NCBI GenBank assembly: GCA_964482435.1
Contig: CAYZXL010000010.1
Location: forward strand, 1-64,000
Source of the DNA: CAYZXL01 sp964482435
GTDB taxonomy: Bacteria; Auribacterota; JABMQX01
Direction of reading: 5' to 3'
Length of the DNA stretch: 64,000 nucleotides
The notes under the pieces were generated by a model, which did not search any database, was not told where the DNA came from, and saw only the letters and a program-made list of their open reading frames with translations. Every line of letters begins with the position of its first letter. The stretch's first letter is position 1. Made by a program: the position numbers and the translations under genes. Below are positions 51,008 through 59,755 of the stretch, piece by piece.

Positions 51008-51421
51008 ATGCGCAGGATTTTGTCACTCAGTATCTGCATCGGGATTATCTGCCTCGTCTGCGGGTGCGCCCTCATACCGCTGGCGCTGGTTGGCGGAGGG
51101 GTGGTCGGAGGGCTGGCAATAAGCGAAGACACCGTCCAGACGGAGTTCGACCGGAGCTACGACGACGTCTGGAATGCGTGCGTGGAGGTTTTAGAGAGCG
51201 CCGGGGCAATCGAGATGAAGGACAAGGAAGTCGGAAAGATTCAGGCGTATGTTCCGAAATCGAAAGTGACCGTCACGGTCGAACAATTGACCCCAGCGGC
51301 GATGCGGATTCAGGTAAAGGCCCGGAAGGCCGCCCGACTGCTGCCCGACATCAATATGGCCCACAGGATTGCCTACCGAGTAGGCATGAGCTTGAAGGAA
51401 TCTCCCAGCGCCAGGAAATAG
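51008..51421 (+). CDS. DUF3568-like lipoprotein
   Basis: This 137-residue exported protein has a lipobox (SICIGIICLVCGC), so it is probably lipidated at Cys20. A glycine-rich hydrophobic stretch follows (PLALVGGGVVGGLA), then a small alpha/beta domain: FDRSYDDVWNACVEVLESAGAIEMKDKEVGKIQAYVPKSKVTV. This is the layout of DUF3568 proteins, which are small periplasmic lipoproteins of unknown function. The start at 51008 has AAGGAGAG six bases upstream; an ATG at 50987 lies before that site. Confidence 0.75.
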   Translation: MRRILSLSICIGIICLVCGCALIPLALVGGGVVGGLAISEDTVQTEFDRSYDDVWNACVEVLESAGAIEMKDKEVGKIQAYVPKSKVTVTVEQLTPAAMRIQVKARKAARLLPDINMAHRIAYRVGMSLKESPSARK

Positions 51422-51728
51422 CAAAGTGCCTCTCTGGTGGGGCACCGCCTTCCTTTGTTACTCGGCGCGCCTCGAGGACTGATTCCATGTTTTCACAAGT
51501 GCGACGACGTATGGGAAACGGAGCAGTTGTCTCTTAGACCATCAGCCCCACTTCGGTGGCGAACAAGGTCTCTCGCAAAGCCGCCGAGACGCGAGGGGGC
51601 GCTAAGAATCAAAAAGAGAAGATGCGTGGCATCTTAGCGTCTTGGCGAGAAAACACTGCTGATTCTCTCCGACAATACGTCACGGAATTCATGAAGGAGA
51701 GCACCGAGTCGCGGAGATTGCGTACCCG
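51422..51728. other. Convergent intergenic region with inverted repeat
   Basis: About 300 bases between convergent genes hold the inverted repeat 51571-51650 and a GAGAGCACCGAGTCGCGGAGA stretch near 51698 that resembles the CACCGCGGAGATCGCAGAG stretch near 30460. I see no gene. Confidence 0.45.
51571..51650. repeat. Inverted repeat TCTCGCMAAG...CTTGGCGAGA
   Basis: The left arm TCTCGCAAAGCCGCCGAGACGC (51571 on) pairs imperfectly with GCATCTTAGCGTCTTGGCGAGA (to 51650) around a loop of about 35 bases. A related single arm lies near 28799. Confidence 0.55.
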
Positions 51729-52943
51729 TCAGACCGATTTCAGTTTTGCGACCAGGGAGCGAGCAGCAGCGACGGCAAACTCCTCATCATTGATGTGGTT
51801 GTCCATCTCGACGAGCTCGACGGGCGGCTTGAGAGCCAATTTCAGGGAGGAGAGGAAAGCTTCGTCTGCCTCCCGGTCGAAAAAGGGCTGGCCCTCCCGG
51901 TCAATGGCGGAGACGCCTTTCTTCGGGAAGAGGAAGGTCGTCGGCCCTTTGGCGGCGTTCAGTTTTTCGGCGATGATGCGGCCGAGTTGAGCGTTCTCTC
52001 CCTTCGTCGTTCGCATGAGGGTGACGGTGGGGTTGTGCTGATAAAACTTTCGGCCTCGGAATTTCTCCGGAACGGTCTCCGGCGGGCCGAAGTTCACCAT
52101 GTCGAGAGCGCCTGGCGCGACTACCTGCGGAATGCCTCTTTTTGCCGCCGCCTCGAGCCTGTGCGGGCCGGCGGAAAGGACGCCTCCAACGAGCTCGTCC
52201 GCCCATTCGGTAGTTGTGATGTCAAGAACGCCGGAGATGAAGCCGCTCTCGATGAGGTCCTCCATGGCACGTCCTCCGGTTCCGGTGGCATGAAAGACAA
52301 GGACTTCGAAGCCGTTGTTTTCGAGGATTTCGCGTGCTTTGGTCACGCAGGGGGTCGTAACGCCGAACATCGTGGCGGCGATGAGGGGTCTCTCCTCGGC
52401 TGCGGCTGGGAGCTCGGCCCGAGCCATTGCGCACACCGCGGACGCAGCGTTCGCCAGAATCCGGCGAGAGAGACGGTTGAGGCCCGCAATGTCCACCACC
52501 GAATACATCATGGTGATGTCCTTTGTCCCGACGTAAGGGCGGGTGTCTCCAGAAGCGAGAGTGGAGACCATGACTTTCGGGAAGCCGACGGGAAGGGTCC
52601 GCATGGCGGAGGTGCCGATGGTCGTGCCGGCAGACCCGCCGATGGAGATTATGCCATGGATTTTTCCGGCGTCGAAAAGCCCCTGGACGACCTTTGCTGC
52701 GCCTTCTGCCATGGCGGTGACGCTTTTTCCGCGGTCTTTTTCGGAAAGAAGGCGAGGGAGGTTTGTTCCAGCAGCTTCTGCGACAGCCTCCCTCGGAACA
52801 TCGGCCTGAAAGAACGGTTCACCAAGCACCCCTGCGTCAATCACGATGGCTGAAAGCCCGGCTGCCTCAATTCGTTCCTTGACGAACTCCGCCTCGATTC
52901 CCTTTGTATCGAGAGTCGCCACAACTGCAATTGCCTTGCTCAT
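51729..52943 (-). CDS. UPF0261 / Tm-1-like family protein
   Basis: This 404-residue cytoplasmic protein belongs to the Tm-1-like (UPF0261) family. Features are AVVATLDTKGIEAEFVKERIEAAG at the N-terminus, ISIGGSAGTTIGTSAMRTLPVGFPKVMVSTLASGDTRPYVG, VFHATGTGGRAMEDLIESG and the C-terminal GALDMVNFGP. Plant Tm-1 binds viral helicase, and bacterial homologues often sit in catabolic operons as hydrolase-like proteins. The precise reaction here is not known. It is a single gene. Confidence 0.9.
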   Translation of the reverse strand: MSKAIAVVATLDTKGIEAEFVKERIEAAGLSAIVIDAGVLGEPFFQADVPREAVAEAAGTNLPRLLSEKDRGKSVTAMAEGAAKVVQGLFDAGKIHGIISIGGSAGTTIGTSAMRTLPVGFPKVMVSTLASGDTRPYVGTKDITMMYSVVDIAGLNRLSRRILANAASAVCAMARAELPAAAEERPLIAATMFGVTTPCVTKAREILENNGFEVLVFHATGTGGRAMEDLIESGFISGVLDITTTEWADELVGGVLSAGPHRLEAAAKRGIPQVVAPGALDMVNFGPPETVPEKFRGRKFYQHNPTVTLMRTTKGENAQLGRIIAEKLNAAKGPTTFLFPKKGVSAIDREGQPFFDREADEAFLSSLKLALKPPVELVEMDNHINDEEFAVAAARSLVAKLKSV

Positions 52944-53066
52944 AAGAGTTCTCCTGAGAGCTTCGCTACTGTAGTTTTTTCCCGCTGACGGGCTTACCCA
53001 TCAGAGTCCGACAGAGACAATGGGACGCCAGAAGCGCTTCCTCCAGAGCCACGCCAGAAAACTTAC

Positions 53067-53094
53067 TTGACAACCAGTTGTCCGGCGATATGAT
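53067..53094 (+). promoter_or_regulatory. Promoter TTGACA-16-TATGAT of corA
   Basis: A consensus TTGACA and a 5-of-6 TATGAT lie 16 bases apart, about 90 bases upstream of the start codon. A 12-base inverted repeat ACAAC-CA-GTTGT (53070-53081) overlaps the -35 box and may be an operator. Confidence 0.7.
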
Positions 53095-53182
53095 AAGTTG
53101 TTAGTAGAATCCGCCGGCGCCGCATGCGTTTGACGGACATAATGCTCCATGCATCAACACGCAGTCAAGATAGGCTCAGCAC

Positions 53183-54112
53183 GTGCTTACCATATTGAAA
53201 ACCTGCGGAGAAGCGCTCACTGTACTACCCGCGCCAGAGGCGGATTGCTGGATCAACCTCGTCCAGCCGACGATGGACGAGGCAGCAAGCGTCAGCCGTG
53301 ACTGCGGCGTTCCCCTGAGCTTCTTGACCGACCCCCTGGACGCCGACGAGACGCCGCGCGTGGACGTTGACGACCCGCACATGCTGATCGTTATTCGGAC
53401 TCCACGATTTGATTCAAGCTTCCAGGTTCAGCACACGACATCGCCTTTAGGGGTCATCCTTTCCCCGGACCGCGTCATCACGGTCTCGACGCAGAAGGAG
53501 AGCGTGCTTGAGCCTTTCGCCAGCGGCAAGGCCAGAAACTTCTCCACATTGAGACGGACTCGCTTCATTCTGCACGTCTTTCGAATGACGTCCCTCCTTT
53601 ACCTGAGTCACCTCAAGGAAATCAACAAGAAAACGACGAACCTTGAGGCCCAAGTGCGCAAATCCCTCCGGAACGAGGCGCTGATAGGCTTGCTCGACCT
53701 CGAGAAAGGGTTGGTCTATTTTACCACTGCGCTGCGTTCTAACGACCTCGTCATGGAACGGGTTCAGAAGACGCAATTGCTCAAAATGTCGCCCGAGGAC
53801 CAGGAGCTACTTGAGGACGTTATTATTGACAACAGACAAGCCATTCAGATGGCTGACATCTATAGCAACATTCTGAGCGGCATGATGGATGCCTTTGCCT
53901 CCGTCATCTCAAATAACCTCAGCACCGTGATTAAATTCCTGACATCCGTCACCATTATTCTAATGCTTCCGACGCTGGTGGCGAGCTTTTACGGGATGAA
54001 CGTCAAATTGCCGTTCCAAAGCTCGCCGTCCGCATTTCTTATCACCATGCTCGCGTCCCTTATTCCCTCCGCTATTGCGGTCGTAATCTTCGTGCGGAAA
54101 CGCTGGTTTTAG
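53183..54112 (+). CDS. CorA-family magnesium transporter
   Basis: CorA proteins are pentameric Mg2+/Co2+ channels. This 309-residue protein has a large cytoplasmic N-terminal domain, then two C-terminal membrane helices, the first ending in the invariant YGMN selectivity motif (FYGMNVKLPF). The long stalk helix is visible in NRQAIQMADIYSNILSGMMDAFASVISNNLSTVIKFLTSVTII. The sequence pattern fits the CorA-II group. The start is GTG at 53183, with a weak ribosome site. A consensus promoter lies just upstream. Confidence 0.93.
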   Translation: MLTILKTCGEALTVLPAPEADCWINLVQPTMDEAASVSRDCGVPLSFLTDPLDADETPRVDVDDPHMLIVIRTPRFDSSFQVQHTTSPLGVILSPDRVITVSTQKESVLEPFASGKARNFSTLRRTRFILHVFRMTSLLYLSHLKEINKKTTNLEAQVRKSLRNEALIGLLDLEKGLVYFTTALRSNDLVMERVQKTQLLKMSPEDQELLEDVIIDNRQAIQMADIYSNILSGMMDAFASVISNNLSTVIKFLTSVTIILMLPTLVASFYGMNVKLPFQSSPSAFLITMLASLIPSAIAVVIFVRKRWF

Positions 54113-54247
54113 CTATGGACCAGACGAGCTTTTCTGCGGTTGAGATATTGCCGCGCCGGCGGCGCGAACGCGATGCAGTTGGCTTCGTCTCGGAAGGGCG
54201 CGCTGTGGCGCTGTCGAGTTTAACCGACTAATTAAGGGGCTGAAACA

Positions 54248-55513
54248 ATGGTGCCTAAAAGGTTGGTGCTTTCATTCGTGGCAATGGTCGTCGCTGCTAT
54301 TCTGATGCCGCTCTCCGAAGCGGAGGAGGCAGAGGAGGGGTTCACGCGCATCTTCAACGGCAAGGATTTGAGTGGCTGGGACGGCGACCCGAGGTTGTGG
54401 TCGGTCAGAGACGGAGTGATTCGCGGCGAGACGACGCCGGAGAAACTGGCATTGCGCAACACGTTTCTCATCTGGCGGGGTGGGACACTGCGCGATTTTG
54501 AACTGCGGCTTTCGTTCCGAATCTCAAGCGGGAATTCCGGGGTTCAGGTAAGGAGCAAAGACCAGGGGGAGTGGCGCGTTACAGGGTATCAGGCGGAGGT
54601 CGTCCCGAGCAGAGCGCAGATGGGGCTTTTCTACGACGAGGGGGGACGAGGGTTTCTGGCGAGACCCGGAGAGAGTGTGGCCATAAATGAGAAAGGTGAG
54701 ATAAAGGCTGTCGGGTCGGTCGGAGACCTTGAGAAAATACAGAGTGTGTACAAGGAGAAAGATTGGAACGAGCTGGCTGTCGTTGCTCGCGGCAGCCACA
54801 TGGCTCAGAAGATAAACGGAGTGGTGTTTTCGGAACTGACCGACGAGGATGAGAAGGGCCGCGCCCTTTCAGGGGTCCTTGCGTTGCAGATACACACCGG
54901 TCCGCCGATGCTCGTCGAGTTCAAGGACATTCGCATTAAGGCGCTCGACGAAAAGGTCGTCTCGCTGTTCAACGGGAAAGACCTGACGGGTTGGAGAATA
55001 GCGGAAACGTGGGATTTCGCAGGACACGGGAAGGTGCACGTCGAAGACGGGAAGATTGTGCTGCAAGAGGGACAGCCGATGACGGGGATCGCGTGGGCGG
55101 GGGATTTCCCGACGGAAAATTACGAGGTGAACCTCGAGGCAATGCGTGTGAGCGGCTACGACTTTTTCTGCGGGATGACTTTTCCCGTCGAGAAATGGTG
55201 GTGCACGCTGATCGTAGGCGGATGGGGCGGGATGGTGGTCGGGCTGTCAAATGTGGACGACCTGAATGCTTCGGAAAACAGCACGACGCGCGGGATGAGC
55301 TTTGAGACGAAAAAGTGGTATCAGATTCGGCTGCAAGTGACGAAAGAGAAGATCGAGGCCTGGATAGACGGGCAGAGGGTGATCAGTCAAGTGAGGAAAG
55401 GGCACACGTTCACTGTATGGGACGTGCAAAATCCTCTCAAGCCTTTTGGCGTGGCAACGTGGAACACGAGGGGCGCGCTCCGGAACTTCACCCTGCGGCG
55501 CCTTGGAGAATGA
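54248..55513 (+). CDS. Secreted protein with two DUF1080 (3-keto-disaccharide hydrolase-like) domains
   Basis: This 421-residue exported protein has a signal peptide (residues 1-25) and two tandem concanavalin-like DUF1080 domains. The first (about 30-230) has FNGKDLSGWDGDPRLWSVRDGVIRG, then SGNSGVQVRSK and YQAEV. The second (about 237-420) starts again with SLFNGKDLTGWRI and ends GVATWNTRGALRNFTLRRL. Single-domain members hydrolyse 3-keto-glycosides in some bacteria. A two-domain fusion is less usual, and the second copy has lost parts of the loop pattern. It is convergent with a Gfo/Idh gene, which in such bacteria can make the 3-keto sugar, so the two may work together (inference). Confidence 0.88.
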   Translation: MVPKRLVLSFVAMVVAAILMPLSEAEEAEEGFTRIFNGKDLSGWDGDPRLWSVRDGVIRGETTPEKLALRNTFLIWRGGTLRDFELRLSFRISSGNSGVQVRSKDQGEWRVTGYQAEVVPSRAQMGLFYDEGGRGFLARPGESVAINEKGEIKAVGSVGDLEKIQSVYKEKDWNELAVVARGSHMAQKINGVVFSELTDEDEKGRALSGVLALQIHTGPPMLVEFKDIRIKALDEKVVSLFNGKDLTGWRIAETWDFAGHGKVHVEDGKIVLQEGQPMTGIAWAGDFPTENYEVNLEAMRVSGYDFFCGMTFPVEKWWCTLIVGGWGGMVVGLSNVDDLNASENSTTRGMSFETKKWYQIRLQVTKEKIEAWIDGQRVISQVRKGHTFTVWDVQNPLKPFGVATWNTRGALRNFTLRRLGE

Positions 55514-55566
55514 GCCAGTTCCAGTTATGCAATTTCGTCCTCACGGCGCGCGGCGACGCTGAAAGG

Positions 55567-55593
55567 AAAGCCGACTCTTTTGTCATCGGCTTT
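55567..55593. terminator. Possible bidirectional terminator hairpin
   Basis: AAAGCCGA-(11)-TCGGCTTT forms an 8-bp stem between two convergent genes. The stem ends in A:T pairs on both sides, but no longer T-run follows. Confidence 0.5.
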
Positions 55594-55660
55594 GACCGAT
55601 GGTCCGGAACGTGTAGGGCCGTGCGGCCACTCATCGCCCGACGAGGCCTCATCCCAATGG

Positions 55661-56968
55661 CTACAGTTTCCACCCCTCTCTGTATTGCCGCCGGATAAAC
55701 TGATTCGCTTCGGGGCAGTTGGTCACTTTGAGGTTTTCTGCATCCCACTCGATTTTCTTTCCTGCGCGGATGGCGATGTTGCCGAGGAGAACCGCCTCGG
55801 TAATGGGGCCTGAATAAGAGAAGTCGGCCATGGCGGGCAGACCTCCCTTGCAGGCGAGAATCCACTCCTCGTGGTGGCCCGGCGAGCGAGGGATCGTCGG
55901 CTCCGGGCCTTTGAAGTTGCGGAAGTGCGATTCCGGCAGAAGCTTGAACTGGTCGGCGTGCCAATCTGGGGCGAGCATTTTGCCTTTTTCGCCGATGAGG
56001 AGGGCGCCATTGTCCGGGACGTCCTGACCGTTAGCAAGCTCCTTAGGAGGTTTCTTTCCCCCGTCGTACCATGTAAGTCTTACAGCCGGCAGACGACCGC
56101 GCGCGGGGAACTCAAAGCGGAGAATGGACCATTTGGGGGCGGTCTCAACATGAACGTCGGAGACCTCCGCCTCGACGCTGGTTGGCGCGCCGAGCTTCAG
56201 ACCCCAGAACACGATATCCATGTTGTGGATGCCCATGTCACCGATCGCCCCGGTGCCGAAATCCCACCAGCCGCGCCAATTGAAAGGGACATAGCACGGA
56301 TGATAGGGCCGCGAGGGGGCTGGGCCGAGCCAGAGGTCCCAGTTGAGGTCCTTCGGCACGGGCGGGGTATCGGTCGGGCGGTCAATGCCCTGGGGCCAGA
56401 TGGGCCTGTCAGACCAGGCGTGCACCTCGCGGACGGCTCCGATGGCTCCAGCATGGAGAAGCTCGACGGCGCGGCGATGACCATTGTACGAGTGGCCTTG
56501 AATGCCCATCTGCGTGGCGACCTTGCGTTCGGCCGCTGTCCTGGTCATGAGCCGGGCTTCGTAAACCGAGTGAGTCAGCGGCTTCTCGCAATAGACGTGC
56601 TTGCCGAGCTTCATGGCCATCATCGCAGCAGGCGCGTGGGTGTGATCCGGAGTGGCGATGACAACGGCGTCTATCTCCTTTTCCTTCTCGAGCATTTTTC
56701 GGAAGTCAACGTGTCTTTTTGCCTTTGGAAAGCGCTTGACGGTCTGCGCGGCACGCTGCTCGTCAACGTCACAGAGAGCAACGACGTTTTCACTGCTGAC
56801 ACCAGCGATGTCGTCAGCTCCGCGTCCTCCGACGCCGATGCCGGCGATGTTGAGTTTCTCGTTAGGTGATTTCAGTTGTGTCCAGATGGTTCGCGGTGCC
56901 GCCCAAAACCCGGCGCCCGCAAGCGTTGTAGCCGCAAGGAACTCCCTACGCGTCATTCTGTGACTCAT
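55661..56968 (-). CDS. Tat-exported Gfo/Idh/MocA-family oxidoreductase
   Basis: This 435-residue oxidoreductase begins with a twin-arginine leader (TRREFLAATTLAGAGFWAA), so it should act in the periplasm with bound NAD(P). The Rossmann motif is NIAGIGVGGRGADDI. The active-site motif is CEKPLTHS, and GDMGIHNMD supplies the family's aspartate and histidine. Family members are often sugar 3-dehydrogenases or glycosidase-like oxidoreductases. Its neighbour, a DUF1080 protein, fits that pathway. The start at 56968 includes two Met codons; either gives the full leader. Confidence 0.92.
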   Translation of the reverse strand: MSHRMTRREFLAATTLAGAGFWAAPRTIWTQLKSPNEKLNIAGIGVGGRGADDIAGVSSENVVALCDVDEQRAAQTVKRFPKAKRHVDFRKMLEKEKEIDAVVIATPDHTHAPAAMMAMKLGKHVYCEKPLTHSVYEARLMTRTAAERKVATQMGIQGHSYNGHRRAVELLHAGAIGAVREVHAWSDRPIWPQGIDRPTDTPPVPKDLNWDLWLGPAPSRPYHPCYVPFNWRGWWDFGTGAIGDMGIHNMDIVFWGLKLGAPTSVEAEVSDVHVETAPKWSILRFEFPARGRLPAVRLTWYDGGKKPPKELANGQDVPDNGALLIGEKGKMLAPDWHADQFKLLPESHFRNFKGPEPTIPRSPGHHEEWILACKGGLPAMADFSYSGPITEAVLLGNIAIRAGKKIEWDAENLKVTNCPEANQFIRRQYREGWKL

Positions 56969-57104
56969 ACGAATTCTCCTTCTGCGATTGTCCGACGGGC
57001 GACCTTCGCTCCGAACACTCGAGCCGCCCTCACCATTATTTGCCTGTCAGGATTCTACACGAGCGAATGGTACCCTTCAACCGGACCTTTTCGCGCCGGG
57101 CGAG

Positions 57105-57133
57105 GGGACATTGGAGCGGGCGTGTGATATAGT
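57105..57133 (+). promoter_or_regulatory. Promoter of the nqr operon
   Basis: GGGACA (4 of 6), a 17-base spacer and TATAGT (5 of 6, with the TGa extension) lie about 90 bases before the first nqr start codon. Confidence 0.6.
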
Positions 57134-57221
57134 ACAGGAGCATGTGTGGAGCCGGGCCGCGGCAAGTCAAATTCTCGAAGAGGATGTTCAGTGACCTGGC
57201 GTCGTTGTCGAAGGACGACAG

Positions 57222-58670
57222 ATGAAGCTGAGAGGTGGGTACAACATTTTGCTGAAGGGAAAGCCAGGCAGGGAGATGGAGTCGCTTCCTGAACCGCGCA
57301 TGCTTTACTTGCCACTCAGAAGCAAGCGGTTCAACTTCTCGGAAAACTGCGTGAGAGACGGAGAATGGGTAATCGCCGGTCAGGTCCTTGCGAGGGACCC
57401 GGCGAACCACTTGCTGCCACTGCTGGCGCCGAGGGCGGGGACAGCTCGGCTCGGGGCTGTCGCAGAGCATCTCATCCTGGAAGACATCGGCATGGCGCCG
57501 GAGGAACCGCGCCCTTCGGACGCGGAAGCCCCGCATGTTTCAACGGAGGTGCGGTCTGCCGACGAGAAGCGAGGCCAACTCCTGGAGCTTGGGGCGTGGC
57601 AGTTCGTGTGCGATGCGCAGACCGGTGAGCTGCCCGACCCATTTGGGACGCCGCGCGCAGTTATTGTCTCAAGTGTTCGGCTTGAGCCTTTTGTCGCCAG
57701 AGGGGACGTGCAGCTCTATGAGCAACTCCCGATTTTCGTTAGGGGGCTGGAGCATCTGCAGTCTCTCCTGGAGTATCAGCCGATGTATCTCGTTATGCCG
57801 GACACTGAGTCGGCGTTTGCCAGGCACGTGCGGGAGATGCTTCGCGGGTATGCATGGATAAAGCTGGTGGAGGTCCCGCTGCGCTATCCTTACGACGATT
57901 TCACGATTCTGGCGCGGGGTCTGGGATTGATGAAGGAGTCCGCACCCAAAAAGGACGCTCAAAGCTCGTCCCCCATGGAGCCTTCGGTCAGCGGACCGAA
58001 CGGGCCGGTGTGGGCGCTGCGGACGGAAGGGGCTCTGGCGATAGACCGTGCGCTGACGCATTCTCTGCCATGCACGAGCAGAGTTGTTTCAGTCGGCGGG
58101 CCAGCGGTTGAGTCACCAACCCACATTAAGGCAATCCCCGGCTATCCTCTCAAGGCGATCCTTGGTTCGCGTTTGTCCACGGGACGAGTCAGGGTGGTCA
58201 ACGGCGGAGCGCTCACGGGCGAGATCATCGGGGAAGAGCAGCTTGGGCTGGACGTCGAGTGCTCCGGGCTAACGGTTCTTCCGGACGAGACCGAGAGGGA
58301 ATTTTTAGGATTCGCGCGCCCGGGGTGGAGTCGGCGGTCGTATAGCCGGTGCTTTCCCGGTTCGCTCCGGCGGCCATTCGCCGAGCGTCTCACGACGGGG
58401 CTGCGTGGTGAACGACGAGCATGCATCTCGTGCAATTTCTGCGAAGAAGTGTGCCCGGCTGGCATTATGCCCCACCTGATTCACAAGTACCTTTATCAGG
58501 GCGCGCTCGAGGAGGCAGAGAGGGCGCGCGTGGACCTGTGCGTCGAATGCGGGCTGTGTTCGCTTGTGTGCCCGTCGAAGATCGAGCTTGTCAAGCAATT
58601 CTCTGAGGCGAAGGAGAGGATTCGGCGAGAGCTGGAGGAGGTCGCGGCGGGCCGGGAGGCGGAGAGATGA
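57222..58670 (+). CDS. nqrA: NqrA-like subunit with two C-terminal 4Fe-4S motifs
   Basis: This 482-residue protein is the first subunit of an NADH:quinone oxidoreductase-type Na+ pump. The N-terminus (LRGGYNILLKGKPGREMESLPEPRMLYLPL, then DGEWVIAGQVLARDPANHLLPLLAPRAGTARL) is like NqrA and RnfC. The C-terminus carries CISCNFCEEVC (C401-C411) and CVECGLCSLVC (C440-C450), two 4Fe-4S motifs that the Vibrio NqrA lacks but RnfC has. Gene order after it is B, C, D, E, F as in nqr. AAGGA lies seven bases before the ATG. It may accept electrons from ferredoxin as well as pass them to quinone (inference). RnfC-like is the alternative name. Confidence 0.85.
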   Translation: MKLRGGYNILLKGKPGREMESLPEPRMLYLPLRSKRFNFSENCVRDGEWVIAGQVLARDPANHLLPLLAPRAGTARLGAVAEHLILEDIGMAPEEPRPSDAEAPHVSTEVRSADEKRGQLLELGAWQFVCDAQTGELPDPFGTPRAVIVSSVRLEPFVARGDVQLYEQLPIFVRGLEHLQSLLEYQPMYLVMPDTESAFARHVREMLRGYAWIKLVEVPLRYPYDDFTILARGLGLMKESAPKKDAQSSSPMEPSVSGPNGPVWALRTEGALAIDRALTHSLPCTSRVVSVGGPAVESPTHIKAIPGYPLKAILGSRLSTGRVRVVNGGALTGEIIGEEQLGLDVECSGLTVLPDETEREFLGFARPGWSRRSYSRCFPGSLRRPFAERLTTGLRGERRACISCNFCEEVCPAGIMPHLIHKYLYQGALEEAERARVDLCVECGLCSLVCPSKIELVKQFSEAKERIRRELEEVAAGREAER

Positions 58671-59755
58671 GGCGGCTGCTTCGTTTGTTTGAACGGGCGC
58701 GCCCCCAATTCGAAGAGGGCGGCAGATTTGGTGTTCTAAAGCCGCTTTTCAACGCAATCGAGAATTTCTTTTTCTCGTCGGGTGTCTCGACGGCGGATGC
58801 CCCCCACGTCCGTGATGCGCTCGACGTAAAGCGGTACATGGCCACTGTAGTTGCCGCGCTTCTGCCATGCGCGTTTGCGGCAGTGTACTTTTTCAGCTGG
58901 CGGGTTATGGCGATGGCAGTCGTTTCTTACGTGGTCGGCGGGGCGATCGAAGTGTTTTTTGCCATCGTGAGGAAGGAAGAGATTAACGAAGGATTTTTGG
59001 TAACGGGCCTGATTTTCCCGCTGATTTTGCCGCCGGGGCTTCCGTTGTGGATGGTGGCTGTCGGTATCGCGTTCGGCGTGATTGTGGGAAAGGAGATATT
59101 TGGCGGCACAGGACGGAATCTCTTCAACCCGGCGCTCGTTGGGCGGTGCTTTCTGGCAATCGGGTATCCGGCGGCGATGTCGTCGAACTGGATTGAGCCA
59201 GGGACGGGCCTCGTCGGGCGGTTGGGGCAGTACATCGGCGCTTCAAGCGTGGATGCCATCACGTCGGCAACGCCTTTAGCGTTAGCGAAGCAAGGGACGC
59301 TCGTTCCACTGAGCGACCTTTTCTGGGGGAACGTGCCGGGGAGCGCGGGAGAGACATCGGCCTTTGCGATTCTTCTTGGCGGGACGTTTCTCGTTCTGAC
59401 GCGGGTGGCGAACTGGCGGACGGTGGTCGGGACGCTGGGGTCGTTTGCGTTGTCAGGAGAGGTGCTGCATCTTGTCGAGCCGGGTAAGTTTGGGCCGGTG
59501 GGATGGCATCTGTGCGCTGGCGGGCTGCTGTTCGGGGCGTTTTTCATGGCGACGGACCCGGTGACCAGCCCAATCACGAACGGTGGGAAATGGGCCTGCG
59601 CCATTATCATCGGCGTGGCGACGCTCCTCATGCGAAACCTCACCGGCTACGTCGAGGGAGTGATGTTCGCGATACTCTTAGGGAACATCGCCGCGCCTGT
59701 GCTGGATGAGGTTGCTTTTCGGTTTCGGCTGCGGAGGTTAAAGGATGAAAGGTAG
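58667..59755 (+). CDS. nqrB: Na+-NQR subunit B
   Basis: This integral membrane flavoprotein of 362 residues has nine or ten helices. Features are GFLVTGLIFPLILPPGLPLWMVAVGIAFGVIVGKEIFGGTGRNLFNPAL and a covalent-FMN motif region VDAITSATPLA, where the usual S-G-A-T is S-A-T with an extra Ser. Its start overlaps the nqrA stop by four bases. NqrB forms the core of the pump with the Na+ path. Confidence 0.93.
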   Translation: MRRLLRLFERARPQFEEGGRFGVLKPLFNAIENFFFSSGVSTADAPHVRDALDVKRYMATVVAALLPCAFAAVYFFSWRVMAMAVVSYVVGGAIEVFFAIVRKEEINEGFLVTGLIFPLILPPGLPLWMVAVGIAFGVIVGKEIFGGTGRNLFNPALVGRCFLAIGYPAAMSSNWIEPGTGLVGRLGQYIGASSVDAITSATPLALAKQGTLVPLSDLFWGNVPGSAGETSAFAILLGGTFLVLTRVANWRTVVGTLGSFALSGEVLHLVEPGKFGPVGWHLCAGGLLFGAFFMATDPVTSPITNGGKWACAIIIGVATLLMRNLTGYVEGVMFAILLGNIAAPVLDEVAFRFRLRRLKDER

